From the NCBI RefSeq assembly GCF_001866665.1, contig NZ_MLYO01000048.1, positions 116,975-180,974 of the forward strand: a stretch of DNA of 64,000 bases, written 5' to 3'. Positions within the stretch are counted from its first letter, which is position 1. Each line of letters opens with the position of its first letter. The notes under the pieces were generated by a model. The model was not told where the DNA came from. It made no database searches and worked only from the letters and a program-made list of their open reading frames with translations. Origin of the DNA: Streptomyces monashensis. GTDB taxonomy: Bacteria; Actinomycetota; Actinomycetes; Streptomycetales; Streptomycetaceae. The position numbers and the translations under genes were made by a program. Shown here piece by piece: positions 40,601-48,870 of the stretch.

Positions 40601-42022
40601 TCACCCGGCGGTCATCCAGCGGTCCGGGCGGGCGTCCCGGCGTCCGGTGCGGGACCGCTCGGCCTGCTCGTGCAGCAGCCGTACGGCCTCCTCGGCGTCC
40701 CGCTGCCCGGCGGTGACGGTCTTTCCGGCCCCGGTGTCCACGTGGACGTCGGCGAGCCGCCACAGGCGCTGCCAGGGCCCCTGGGTGAGCCGTACGCTCT
40801 GCACCTTGGCGTGCGGGACCAGGGAGAGGCTGCGGCGCAGCAGGCCGTGCCGGGTGGCGAACACCGTGCCGGTGACCGCGAGACGACGGCCGCGCCACCA
40901 CACCGGCACGCACCACCGGGCCCGTCCCGGTGCGCGCGACAGTTCCTGAGGCACCGTCACGCCCGGCAGCACGCGCGCGATGACGGACTCGGCGACCGCG
41001 CGCGGGGCGACCGGTATCAGCACCGAGTTGGCGGACCCGGCCACGTCCAGCTCCACCCGGACCCAGCCGAGCCGCCGCCACAGCAGGGGCTCCACGATCC
41101 GCACGGTCTGCACCCGGCCTGGCGGCACGGTCTCGTGCGTGCGGTCGAGCAGCCCGTGGTCGATGCGCAGTCCGTCCGGGGACTCGGCCACCTTCCAGTC
41201 GAACTCGGCGACGAACCGTCCCGCGCTGTGCGCGCCGGCCCCGCCGAGCAGCGGCAGGGCGGTGCCGAGGACGGTCCACAGGTTGTGGGTGGTGAGCCAC
41301 AGTACGGTCGGCACGAGGAGCGCGGCGCACAGCGAGCCCCAGGTGGCGGCCGTCAGCACCAGGGAGAGCGCGAGCGCGCGCGGGGGCACGTGCAGCAGCT
41401 CATGCGCCGGCGCCTCGCCGACCTCATGTGCCGTCTCGGGTGCGAAACCCGCCGCGCGCGCGAGCAGTTCCGCGCGCAGGGCGCGTGCCTCCTGCTCCCC
41501 GAGGAAGGCCAGCTCGTCCTTCTTGTCGGCGCCCACGACATCGATCCGCAGCTTCGCGACGCCCGCCACGCGCGCGAGGAGGGGACGCGAGACGTCCACG
41601 GCCTGGATGCGCTCCAGCCGGATGTGCGCGGTGCGCCGGAACAACAGGCCGGTGCGGATGCGCAGTTCGGAGCCGGTGACCGCGAAGTGCGTGAACCACC
41701 AGGACAGGAAGCCGTACAGGCCGGCCACCGGCACCAGGACCGCGAGGCCCAGCAGGAGCATGGTGTCGGTCAGCCGCGCCAGCTGCTCCTGCGCGCCGTT
41801 CGGGTCGTGCACCGCCCAGCCGGCGAGCACGGCGACCGGCGCCCACGCCCGCCGGAAGGGCGTGACCGGGTGCAGCCGGCGCTCGGCCACGGGTATGCGC
41901 TCCTCGGCGTCCTGCGCGCCCGCCGTCTCCCCGCCGCCGTCCGGGCGCGCGCCGTACGCGGTGCCCCTGGCCTTCGGCGTGTCCATGGCGTCGGTGCCGT
42001 CGGCGTGGTCCGGGCTGCTCAC
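40601..42022 (-). CDS. Bacterial PH domain membrane protein (YdbT-like)
   Basis: 473 residues with four hydrophobic segments and three bPH2-like repeats (FTHFAVTGSELRIRTGLLFRRTAHIRLERIQAVDV; ESPDGLRIDHGLLDRTHETVPPGRVQTVRI; RLAVTGTVFATRHGLLRRSLSLVPHAKVQSVRL). Resembles B. subtilis YdbT, which works with YdbS against membrane-active peptides. The start overlaps the stop of the companion gene (ATGA). ATG 41986 is an alternative start. Confidence 0.88.
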   Translation of the reverse strand: MSSPDHADGTDAMDTPKARGTAYGARPDGGGETAGAQDAEERIPVAERRLHPVTPFRRAWAPVAVLAGWAVHDPNGAQEQLARLTDTMLLLGLAVLVPVAGLYGFLSWWFTHFAVTGSELRIRTGLLFRRTAHIRLERIQAVDVSRPLLARVAGVAKLRIDVVGADKKDELAFLGEQEARALRAELLARAAGFAPETAHEVGEAPAHELLHVPPRALALSLVLTAATWGSLCAALLVPTVLWLTTHNLWTVLGTALPLLGGAGAHSAGRFVAEFDWKVAESPDGLRIDHGLLDRTHETVPPGRVQTVRIVEPLLWRRLGWVRVELDVAGSANSVLIPVAPRAVAESVIARVLPGVTVPQELSRAPGRARWCVPVWWRGRRLAVTGTVFATRHGLLRRSLSLVPHAKVQSVRLTQGPWQRLWRLADVHVDTGAGKTVTAGQRDAEEAVRLLHEQAERSRTGRRDARPDRWMTAG

Positions 42023-42567
42023 AGGCCCGCCGATCGTGCCTCGCCCAGCTCGGTGAGCCGGTCCCGCAGCCGTTCCGCCTCGGCCGGGTCAAGGCCGGGG
42101 ATGGTCGCGTCGGTCGCGGCGGCCGCCGTGTGCAGCTGCACGGTGGCCAGCCCGAAGCGGCGCTCCACCGGCCCGGAGGTGACCTCCACCAGCTGCATCC
42201 GCCCGTACGGCACCACCGTCTCCTCGCGCCACAGCACGCCGCGGCTGATCAGCAGGTCGTCCGCGCGCTCGGCGTAGCGCCACGAGCGCCAGTTGCGCCC
42301 CAGCAGCCGCCAGCACCACGCGGCGCACACCACGGGCAGCAGCGCGAACGCCGCCCACGCGGGCCCCGCGAACAGGCCCGGCAGCAGGCCCGCGGCGAGC
42401 GCGAGCAGCGCCGTCCACACCGAGAGCAGCAGCCGGCGCATCCGCAGCAGGCCCGGCGGCAGCCCCCGCCACACCGGCTCGTCCCCCGGTATCCCCGCCG
42501 TCCCCGCCCTGTCCGCCATGTCCGCACTCCCCGCCGTCCCCGCCTCGTGCGGGCTCCCCGTTTCCAT
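42019..42567 (-). CDS. Bacterial PH domain protein (YdbS-like)
   Basis: 182 residues from ATG 42567. Two membrane segments lie near 48-90, then one bPH2 repeat (ERADDLLISRGVLWREETVVPYGRMQLVEVTSGPVERRFGLATVQLHT). It pairs with the larger YdbT-like gene, which it overlaps by 4 bp. The N-terminal 35 residues are Gly/Ala rich; a downstream ATG could be the true start. No Shine-Dalgarno is visible. Its ATG is only 31 bp from that of the divergent nuoD2. Confidence 0.85.
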   Translation of the reverse strand: METGSPHEAGTAGSADMADRAGTAGIPGDEPVWRGLPPGLLRMRRLLLSVWTALLALAAGLLPGLFAGPAWAAFALLPVVCAAWCWRLLGRNWRSWRYAERADDLLISRGVLWREETVVPYGRMQLVEVTSGPVERRFGLATVQLHTAAAATDATIPGLDPAEAERLRDRLTELGEARSAGL

Positions 42568-42598
42568 GGGGCCAGCGTACGTAGGGGAAACTGGGGCC

Positions 42599-43750
42599 AT
42601 GACTCCTACGACCCGGACCACCGTCGGGATCGGCGGCGCCGCGGAGAGCACCGACATGGTGCTCAACATCGGGCCCCAGCACCCGTCCACGCACGGTGTG
42701 CTGCGGCTCAAGCTGGTGCTGGACGGGGAGCGCATCGTGCGCGCGGAGCCCGTGATCGGCTACATGCACCGCGGCGCCGAGAAGCTCTTCGAGGCGCGCG
42801 ACTACCGGCAGATCATCGTGCTCGCCAACCGCCACGACTGGCTCTCGGCGTTCTCGAACGAGCTGGGCGTGGTCATCGCCGTGGAGCGGATGCTCGGCAT
42901 GGAGGTGCCCGAGCGGGCGGTGTGGACCCGCACGCTGCTCGCCGAGCTGAACCGGGTGCTCAACCACCTGATGTTCCTCGGCTCCTATCCGCTGGAGCTG
43001 GGCGGCATCACCCCGGTGTTCTACGCGTTCCGCGAGCGCGAGGTGCTCCAGAACGTGATGGAGGAGGTCTCCGGCGGGCGCATGCACTACATGTTCAACC
43101 GTGTCGGCGGTCTCAAGGAGGACCTGCCGGCCGGCTGGAGCGCACGCGCGCGTGCCGCCGTGGCCGCCGTGCGCTCGCGCATGGACGTCTTCGACGACCT
43201 GGTGCTCGGCAACGAGATCTTCCGGGGGCGCACGCGCGGAGTCGGCGCGCTGACACCGGAAGCGGTGCACGCTTACGGCGTGAGCGGACCCATCGCGCGC
43301 GCCTCGGGCGTCGACTTCGACCTGCGCCGCGACGAGCCGTACCTGGCGTACGGCGACCTCCAGGACACCCTGAAGGTCGCGATCCGGAGCGAGGGCGACT
43401 GCCTCGCCCGCTTCGAGGTGCTCCTGGAGCAGACCCACAACGCGCTCGACCTCGCCGACGCCTGCCTGGACCGGCTCGCCGAACTGCCGCCGGGCCCGAT
43501 CAACCAGCGGCTGCCGAAGGTCCTGAAGGCGCCCGAGGGGCACACGTACGCGTGGACCGAGAACCCGCTCGGCATCAACGGCTACTACCTGGTCAGCAAG
43601 GGCGAGAAGACGCCGTACCGGCTCAAGCTGCGCTCGGCGTCGTACAACAACATCCAGGTGCTGACCGAGCTGCTGCCGGGGACGCTGGTGGCGGACATGG
43701 TGGCGATCCTGGGGTCGATGTTCTTCGTGGTCGGCGACATCGACAAGTAG
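42599..43750 (+). CDS. nuoD2: NADH-quinone oxidoreductase subunit D paralogue
   Basis: 383 residues. Full 49-kDa subunit signature: LNIGPQHPSTHGVLRL, VIGYMHRGAEKLFEARDY (Arg58), NRHDWLSAFSNELG, RMHYMFNRVGGLKEDLP and the C-terminal LADMVAILGSMFFVVGDIDK. The end DIDK matches NuoD, which closes with D.DR. It is a stand-alone gene with no other nuo gene nearby, so it is a paralogue of the operon copy. Tail to tail with it is a MidA/NDUFAF7-family methyltransferase. The role may be an alternative complex I variant. Confidence 0.93.
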   Translation: MTPTTRTTVGIGGAAESTDMVLNIGPQHPSTHGVLRLKLVLDGERIVRAEPVIGYMHRGAEKLFEARDYRQIIVLANRHDWLSAFSNELGVVIAVERMLGMEVPERAVWTRTLLAELNRVLNHLMFLGSYPLELGGITPVFYAFREREVLQNVMEEVSGGRMHYMFNRVGGLKEDLPAGWSARARAAVAAVRSRMDVFDDLVLGNEIFRGRTRGVGALTPEAVHAYGVSGPIARASGVDFDLRRDEPYLAYGDLQDTLKVAIRSEGDCLARFEVLLEQTHNALDLADACLDRLAELPPGPINQRLPKVLKAPEGHTYAWTENPLGINGYYLVSKGEKTPYRLKLRSASYNNIQVLTELLPGTLVADMVAILGSMFFVVGDIDK

Positions 43751-43767
43751 CCCGGTCGGGCGGGGGC

Positions 43768-45093
43768 CTAGGGGGCCGTCTCCAGCGGGTCCGGGACGCC
43801 GACCGGCTGGACCAGCCAGCCGAAGTCGCCGAGGCCGCCCGGCGCGGTGAGTTCGCCGGCCTCTCCGGCGCTCGCGAGGGCGCGTACGTAGGCGGCGGCG
43901 TCGGTGGAGGCCAGCGCGAGCGGGGGGCGCGCGCCGGTGAGGTCCAGGGCGCGCAGGGCGGCGCGCTGCGTGAGCAGGCGTGCGGGTGACGGCATGCGCG
44001 CCGTGTCGTGGGGCTCCTGCGCCGTGTCATGGGGCGTGCGCGCCGTGTTCCGGGGCGTGGCAGGCGCGGTAGGGGCGTCCAGGGGTGCACTGGTGGTGTT
44101 CTTGGATGCGTGCGCCCCTTCGGGGAGCGCACGCGCCTCGCTGGAGGGCATGCGCGCTGAATCGGGAAACGTGCCGGGTGCATCGGGGGACGTGTGTGGT
44201 GTTCCCTGGGGTTCGCGCCCCGCACTCCTGTCTCCCTCCGCGGTCCGGGTGCCGCGGAGCATCTCCGGGGCGCCGGCCGCCGCGCACGCGTCCAGCGCCA
44301 CGTGCGCGGTGATGTCGCACGACCCGTCCGGCACGGGCGTCGTCTCGCGCCCCTCCCGGAAGCCGGTGAGCGTCCCGAACGGGGGGCGCGTGTCGCGGGT
44401 GTGCGCGTAGTCCACCGCCACCGCGAGCCCGCGCACCACCCGGCCGACCGCCGACGCCCACGCCAGGTCCCGGGGCAGTCCGATCTCCGCGCGCAGCCCC
44501 GCCTCGGCCGGCAGCGGCCACCAGCGGGCGAGCCAGTCCGCCGCCGCGCCCGTCACGGGCTCCCCGAGCCGCTCGGTGCCGTCCTCGGCGACGAGCACCA
44601 GCCGGGGCACACCCGCGGGGTCGACCTCGGCGACGTCGACGGGCACGTTGTCCAGCCACTCGTTGGCGAACAGCAGCCCGGTGACCGCCGCCGGGGGCTC
44701 GGGCAGCCAGGTGATGCGCGGGTCCAGACCGGCCGGGCGGTCGGCGCGTTCGACGGCGTACCCACGCGCGCGTGCGGCCACGTCGGCCGGCAGGGCGGCG
44801 AGCACGCCGGTGACCAGCTCGCCCCGGCCCGCTCCCATGTCGACGAAGTCCAGCGCGTCGGGCCGCCCCAGGGCCTCGTCCACCCGGCACAGCAGCCGGG
44901 CCACGGCCCGCGCGAACAGCGGGGAGGCGTGCACGGACGTGCGGAAGTGGCCGGCCGGGCCCTCCGGGCGCCGGTAGAAGCCGCCGGGCCCGTACAGCGC
45001 CGCCTCGGCCGCCGCACGCCAGCCACGCCCGTCGCGCCGGTCGCGCCGGTCGTCGGAGGGTGGTTCCGCTTCCCGCGCCGTCTCATCCGTCAC
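43768..45093 (-). CDS. SAM-dependent methyltransferase, MidA/NDUFAF7-like (COG1565)
   Basis: 441 residues. The N-terminus has the family start (ALYGPGGFYRR ... HFRTSVHASPLFARAVA), SAM motif I DFVDMGAGRGELVTGVL (82-98), LLFANEWLDNVPVDV (the ANExLDxLPV block, 141-154) and VAVDYAHTRDT with SCDITAHVALDAC, typical of COG1565. In mitochondria this family methylates an Arg of the NuoD homologue. Residues 279-371 are a low-complexity Thr/Pro/Ala/Arg insertion with 7-residue repeats. It converges on nuoD2 with a 17-bp gap. Confidence 0.85.
   Translation of the reverse strand: MTDETAREAEPPSDDRRDRRDGRGWRAAAEAALYGPGGFYRRPEGPAGHFRTSVHASPLFARAVARLLCRVDEALGRPDALDFVDMGAGRGELVTGVLAALPADVAARARGYAVERADRPAGLDPRITWLPEPPAAVTGLLFANEWLDNVPVDVAEVDPAGVPRLVLVAEDGTERLGEPVTGAAADWLARWWPLPAEAGLRAEIGLPRDLAWASAVGRVVRGLAVAVDYAHTRDTRPPFGTLTGFREGRETTPVPDGSCDITAHVALDACAAAGAPEMLRGTRTAEGDRSAGREPQGTPHTSPDAPGTFPDSARMPSSEARALPEGAHASKNTTSAPLDAPTAPATPRNTARTPHDTAQEPHDTARMPSPARLLTQRAALRALDLTGARPPLALASTDAAAYVRALASAGEAGELTAPGGLGDFGWLVQPVGVPDPLETAP
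43996..44058 (-). repeat. Three 21-bp tandem repeats inside the methyltransferase gene
   Basis: Units at 43996-44016, 44017-44037 and 44038-44058 share the core GCGCCGTGT. They encode heptads of the type TPHDTAR in the low-complexity insertion. Confidence 0.75.
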
Positions 45094-45211
45094 CGGAACA
45101 GACTAGGCACACAGATGATCACTTCCTCCACCTTGCGGAGTACGCGCACCGGATGTGGATCGGCCCTCCGGTTGACCCCTGCACGCACCACGTTTCCCTA
45201 CTCTGGGTTAC

Positions 45212-46417
45212 GTGCAGCGCCTCTACGACTTCCTCCGCCGCCACCCGACCTGGGTCGACACCTTCTGGGCCGTCGTCCTGTTCGGGCTGTCCGGCGTGAG
45301 CGTGGTCAATCTGCACGGGGCGGGAGGGCACCACGGGTCGATCGCCGCGAGCCTGGCCGTGTCCGTCGTGCTGTGCGCGGTCGTCGCACTGCGCCGCCGT
45401 TTCCCGGAGGCGATGCTGCTGGTCGCGTGCGCGACGGGACTGGCCCAGCTGGTCCTGGACGTCGAGACGACCGTCGCCGACTTCGCGATGCTGGTGATCA
45501 CGTTCACGGTCGCGGCGATCGGCGCGCGCTGGGCCTCACGGGTCGCGCTCTGCGTCAGCCTCGGCGCGGCGACCGTCGCGCAGATCCGCTGGCCGGCCGC
45601 GCACTCCAGCTTCGTCGGGCACGTCGCCGTCGCGGTCTTCCAGACGGTGCCCTTCGCGCTCGCCTGGGTGCTCGGTGACTCCATGCGCACGCGGCGTGCG
45701 TATTTCGCCCAGCTGGAGGAGCGCGCCGCCCGCCTGGAGAAGGAGCGCGAGGCGCAGGCGAAGGTCGCGGTCGCCGCCGAGCGCGCCCGGATCGCGCGCG
45801 AGCTGCACGACGTCGTCGCACACAACGTGTCGGTGATGGTGGTGCAGGCCGACGGCGCCGCCTACGTCCTCGACGCCGCCCCCGACCAGGCCAAGAAGGC
45901 CCTGGAGACGATCTCCTCCACCGGCCGGCAGGCGCTCGCCGAGATGCGCCGCCTGCTGGGCGTGCTGCGCACCGGGGAGCACCAGGAGGGCGGGGAGTAC
46001 GTCCCGCAGCCCGATGTCGACCAGATCGACGACCTCGTCGAGCAGTGCCGGACCGCCGGGCTGCCGGTCGACTTCAAGGTCGAGGGCACCCCGCGCCCGC
46101 TGCCGAGCGGCGTGGAGCTGACCGCGTACCGGATCGTGCAGGAGGCGCTGACCAACACCCGCAAGCACGGCGGGCCGGGCGCGGGCGCGAGCGTGCGGCT
46201 GGTCTACTTCGACGACGGGCTCGGTCTGCTGGTCGAGGACGACGGCAAGGGCGCCCCGCACGAGCTGTACGAGGAGGGCGGCGCCGACGGCCAGGGGCAC
46301 GGGCTGATCGGCATGCGCGAGCGCGTCGGCATGGTCGGCGGCACGCTGGACGCGGGCCCGCGCCCGGGCGGAGGATTCCGCATCAGCGTCCTGCTCCCGC
46401 TCAAACCGGCGCACTGA
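45212..46417 (+). CDS. NarL-type sensor histidine kinase (HisKA_3)
   Basis: 401 residues from GTG 45212. The N-terminal half has four or five membrane segments (15-150). HisKA_3 phospho-acceptor: RIARELHDVVAHNVSVMVVQA. The HATPase domain has the N box RIVQEALTNTRKHGG and the G box VEDDGKG ... GQGHGLIGMRERVGMVGGTL. The stimulus is unknown. A -10-like TACTCT lies 7 bp before the GTG, so it may be leaderless. The response regulator follows 68 bp downstream. Confidence 0.93.
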   Translation: MQRLYDFLRRHPTWVDTFWAVVLFGLSGVSVVNLHGAGGHHGSIAASLAVSVVLCAVVALRRRFPEAMLLVACATGLAQLVLDVETTVADFAMLVITFTVAAIGARWASRVALCVSLGAATVAQIRWPAAHSSFVGHVAVAVFQTVPFALAWVLGDSMRTRRAYFAQLEERAARLEKEREAQAKVAVAAERARIARELHDVVAHNVSVMVVQADGAAYVLDAAPDQAKKALETISSTGRQALAEMRRLLGVLRTGEHQEGGEYVPQPDVDQIDDLVEQCRTAGLPVDFKVEGTPRPLPSGVELTAYRIVQEALTNTRKHGGPGAGASVRLVYFDDGLGLLVEDDGKGAPHELYEEGGADGQGHGLIGMRERVGMVGGTLDAGPRPGGGFRISVLLPLKPAH

Positions 46418-46485
46418 AGTCTTCACGCGCTCCCCACCGACACCTGTAAGCCGCCCCTGAAAGCCGACTCCTGAAAAGAGGCCCG

Positions 46486-47157
46486 ATGACGATCCGCGTG
46501 ATGCTCGTCGACGACCAGGTGCTGCTGCGCACCGGGTTCCGGATGGTGCTCGCCGCCCAGCCGGACATGGAGGTCGTCGCGGAGGCGGGCGACGGCGTCG
46601 AGGCCCTCCAGGTACTGCGCACGACCCCGGTCGACGTCGTGCTGATGGACGTCCGCATGCCGAAGCTGGACGGGGTGGAGACCACCCGCCGGATCTGTGC
46701 GGAGCCGGACGCGCCGAAGGTGCTGATCCTGACCACGTTCGACCTGGACGAGTACGCGTTCTCCGGGCTGAAGGCGGGCGCCTCCGGGTTCATGCTCAAG
46801 GACGTGCCGCCCGGCGAGCTGCTGGCCGCCATCCGGTCCGTGCACAGCGGTGACGCGGTCGTGGCGCCCTCCACGACCCGGCGGCTGCTGGACCGCTTCG
46901 CGCCGATGCTGCCCGCCACCGGCAAGGAGCCGCAGCACAAGGAGCTGGAGCGGCTCACCGACCGGGAGCGGGAGGTGATGGTGCTCGTCGCGCAGGGCTT
47001 GTCCAACGGCGAGATCGCGGCCCGGCTGGTGCTCAGCGAGGCCACGGTCAAGACCCACGTGGGCCGCATCCTGACCAAGCTCGGCCTGCGCGACCGGGTG
47101 CAGGTGGTCGTGCTGGCGTACGAGACCGGGCTGGTCCGCGCGGGCGGACACGGCTGA
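46486..47157 (+). CDS. NarL/LuxR-family response regulator
   Basis: 223 residues. Receiver domain with the phospho-acceptor Asp in DVVLMDVRMPKLDGVET (D54 region) and the switch Lys in SGFMLKDVPP. C-terminal LuxR HTH: LTDREREVMVLVAQGLSNGEIAARLVLSEATVKTHVGRILTKLGLRDRVQ. It is the cognate partner of the adjacent kinase. The following 232 bp (47158-47389) show G-rich sequence with CCCGGG repeats but no gene. Confidence 0.95.
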   Translation: MTIRVMLVDDQVLLRTGFRMVLAAQPDMEVVAEAGDGVEALQVLRTTPVDVVLMDVRMPKLDGVETTRRICAEPDAPKVLILTTFDLDEYAFSGLKAGASGFMLKDVPPGELLAAIRSVHSGDAVVAPSTTRRLLDRFAPMLPATGKEPQHKELERLTDREREVMVLVAQGLSNGEIAARLVLSEATVKTHVGRILTKLGLRDRVQVVVLAYETGLVRAGGHG

Positions 47158-47389
47158 CCCGGGCTCAAGGGGACCCGGGGGCGCCCGACGGGGGCCGAGG
47201 GCGTCGTACGGTCGGCCGACGCCGGTCGGTGCCGACCTCGGCGGGCCTGCGGGCTCCGACCGGGCGGGGCCTGACAGCGGGCACCGGACACGGGGCTCCG
47301 GCGGGGTGGACGCACTGCCCGGCGCCGACTCGCTCGCCGAGGCCGGCGCGCCCGGCGCCCGGTGGCTGCGGCGGCCCCGCGCGGGGGCG

Positions 47390-48493
47390 TCAGCGCAGGA
47401 CGCCCTCGATGAAGTCGCTGCCCAGCCGGGCCACCGCGGACAGGTCCAGCTGGTGCTGGACGTACCGGCCGCGGCGGCAGTCGGTGATCAGGCCCGCCTT
47501 CTTCAGCACCGCGAGGTGCCGGGATATCTCGGGGGCCGACATGCCGTGCGCGTCGGCCAGTTCGCCCGTGGTGTGCGGGGCGCGCGCGAGATGCCGGCAC
47601 AGCCGTATCCGCACCGGGTGGGCCAGCGCCTCCAGGCGGCGCGTGAGCTGCTCGACGGAGGGGGCCTGCGGGCGCGTGCCGCTCGCGGGATAGGTGATCG
47701 AGGGCTGCCAGCCGAAGCGGTGCAGCACCAGGACGTGCGGCCAGCCGAGGCTGGTCGGCACCAGGACCAGGCCGCCGTCGCCCGTGGCGGTGCGGCCCAC
47801 CGAGAGCTTGTCGACCGTGATCAGCTCGGCCTCCGCGTCCAGCGAGACGGCCTCGGACAGGGATGCGACGGCTTCGCCGAGGCCCTTGCGGCGCAGCAGC
47901 TCGGTCCTGTGCCGGGCGTCGGCGGCGAGCTGGGGCTCGATGCGGGCCCAGGTGTCGGCGAAGAAGGCCTCGTCGCAGTCGAGCATCAGCTGCCGGAACC
48001 ACGCCCGGACGAGCGGCGGGTCCTCCAGCAGCCGGCGCGCGAACTGCTCCTGTACGGCCCCGCGCGCGGCGGCCAGCTCCAGGGAGCGGCGGCGCAGCTC
48101 CGGGTCGTCCAGGAGGGCCGGCTCCTGGACGTCGTAGCTCAGCCGGCAGGTGAACTCCAGGGCGGCGTCGACGAACTGCTCGTCCGTCAGCTCGTCCAGG
48201 AGGTCCAGGTCCTCGGCGAGGGTGGCGCCGGGCAGGGCGCGCCGGCCGGGGATGCCGCCGAAGGGGGCGAAGACGTCCGAGAACGTCGTACGCCACAAGA
48301 AGTCCGCCTCGCAGAGCCGGTCGGCCAGGCGGGGGTCCAGCCGGGACGAGACGGCGGTCGCCCAGCCCTGGAGGTCCGGGTGGTGGCCGGGCTCGCTGAG
48401 CGCGTGCAGTGCCATCCCCAGCTCCGCCAGCGGGGAGGGCACGATCCGGACCCGCTCGGGCGGCAGTCCGGTGATGTCGATCGTCACGCTCAT
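47390..48493 (-). CDS. ArsR-like HTH regulator with DUF5937
   Basis: 367 residues from ATG 48493 (MSVTIDITGLPPERVRIV). The N-terminal 270 residues match the DUF5937 type (ligand-binding, unknown ligand). The C-terminal winged helix is RRLEALAHPVRIRLCRHLARAPHTTGELADAHGMSAPEISRHLAVLKKAGLITDCRRGRYVQHQLDL. It probably acts as a repressor of itself and the divergent small gene, given the 31-bp palindrome between them. Confidence 0.86.
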   Translation of the reverse strand: MSVTIDITGLPPERVRIVPSPLAELGMALHALSEPGHHPDLQGWATAVSSRLDPRLADRLCEADFLWRTTFSDVFAPFGGIPGRRALPGATLAEDLDLLDELTDEQFVDAALEFTCRLSYDVQEPALLDDPELRRRSLELAAARGAVQEQFARRLLEDPPLVRAWFRQLMLDCDEAFFADTWARIEPQLAADARHRTELLRRKGLGEAVASLSEAVSLDAEAELITVDKLSVGRTATGDGGLVLVPTSLGWPHVLVLHRFGWQPSITYPASGTRPQAPSVEQLTRRLEALAHPVRIRLCRHLARAPHTTGELADAHGMSAPEISRHLAVLKKAGLITDCRRGRYVQHQLDLSAVARLGSDFIEGVLR

Positions 48494-48527
48494 GCACCCA
48501 TCGTGCACCGGCCCGCTGACAGTGCCT

Positions 48528-48558
48528 CCGTGGATTGACGGCAGTCGTCAATCCACGG
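48528..48558. promoter_or_regulatory. 31-bp perfect palindrome between divergent genes
   Basis: CCGTGGATTGACG (48528-48540), 5-bp spacer, CGTCAATCCACGG (48546-48558). It lies 35 bp upstream of the ArsR-like gene and 106 bp upstream of the small gene, and contains TTGACG on both strands. Confidence 0.7.
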
Positions 48559-48663
48559 GACATCCGCACCGGGCTCTACCAGGCTGGAAGCACCGGGGCA
48601 GCCGCGAAGCCCGATCACCCGCAGATGAGCCAGGTCCCGAACATCCCGTAAAGGCGATCCGCC

Positions 48664-48870
48664 ATGAGCATCACCCAGCAGTACCTCCTCGACACCCACC
48701 GTGCGCGCACGCTCGGCGAGCCCGAGCCGCCCGCCCCGGGGCGCCACGACCTTCAGGCCGTGCGCGCACTGCGCGAGTACCGGCGCTTCAGCGCGGTCAT
48801 CGCCGAACGCCCGGCACGCGGGCGCGTACGGTACGCCCTGCGCCGCCGGCTGCGTCCTCGCGCACTGTGA
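48664..48870 (+). CDS. Small conserved-looking protein, 68 residues
   Basis: MSITQQYLLDTHRARTLGEPEPPAPGRHDLQAVRALREYRRF, then a strongly basic C-terminus (RPARGRVRYALRRRLRPRAL). Plausible start ATG 48664. It has Streptomyces-like codon usage. It is divergent from the ArsR-like regulator and may be its target. No recognised domain. Its TGA directly abuts the stop of the opposing aldolase gene (TGATCA). Confidence 0.65.
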   Translation: MSITQQYLLDTHRARTLGEPEPPAPGRHDLQAVRALREYRRFSAVIAERPARGRVRYALRRRLRPRAL

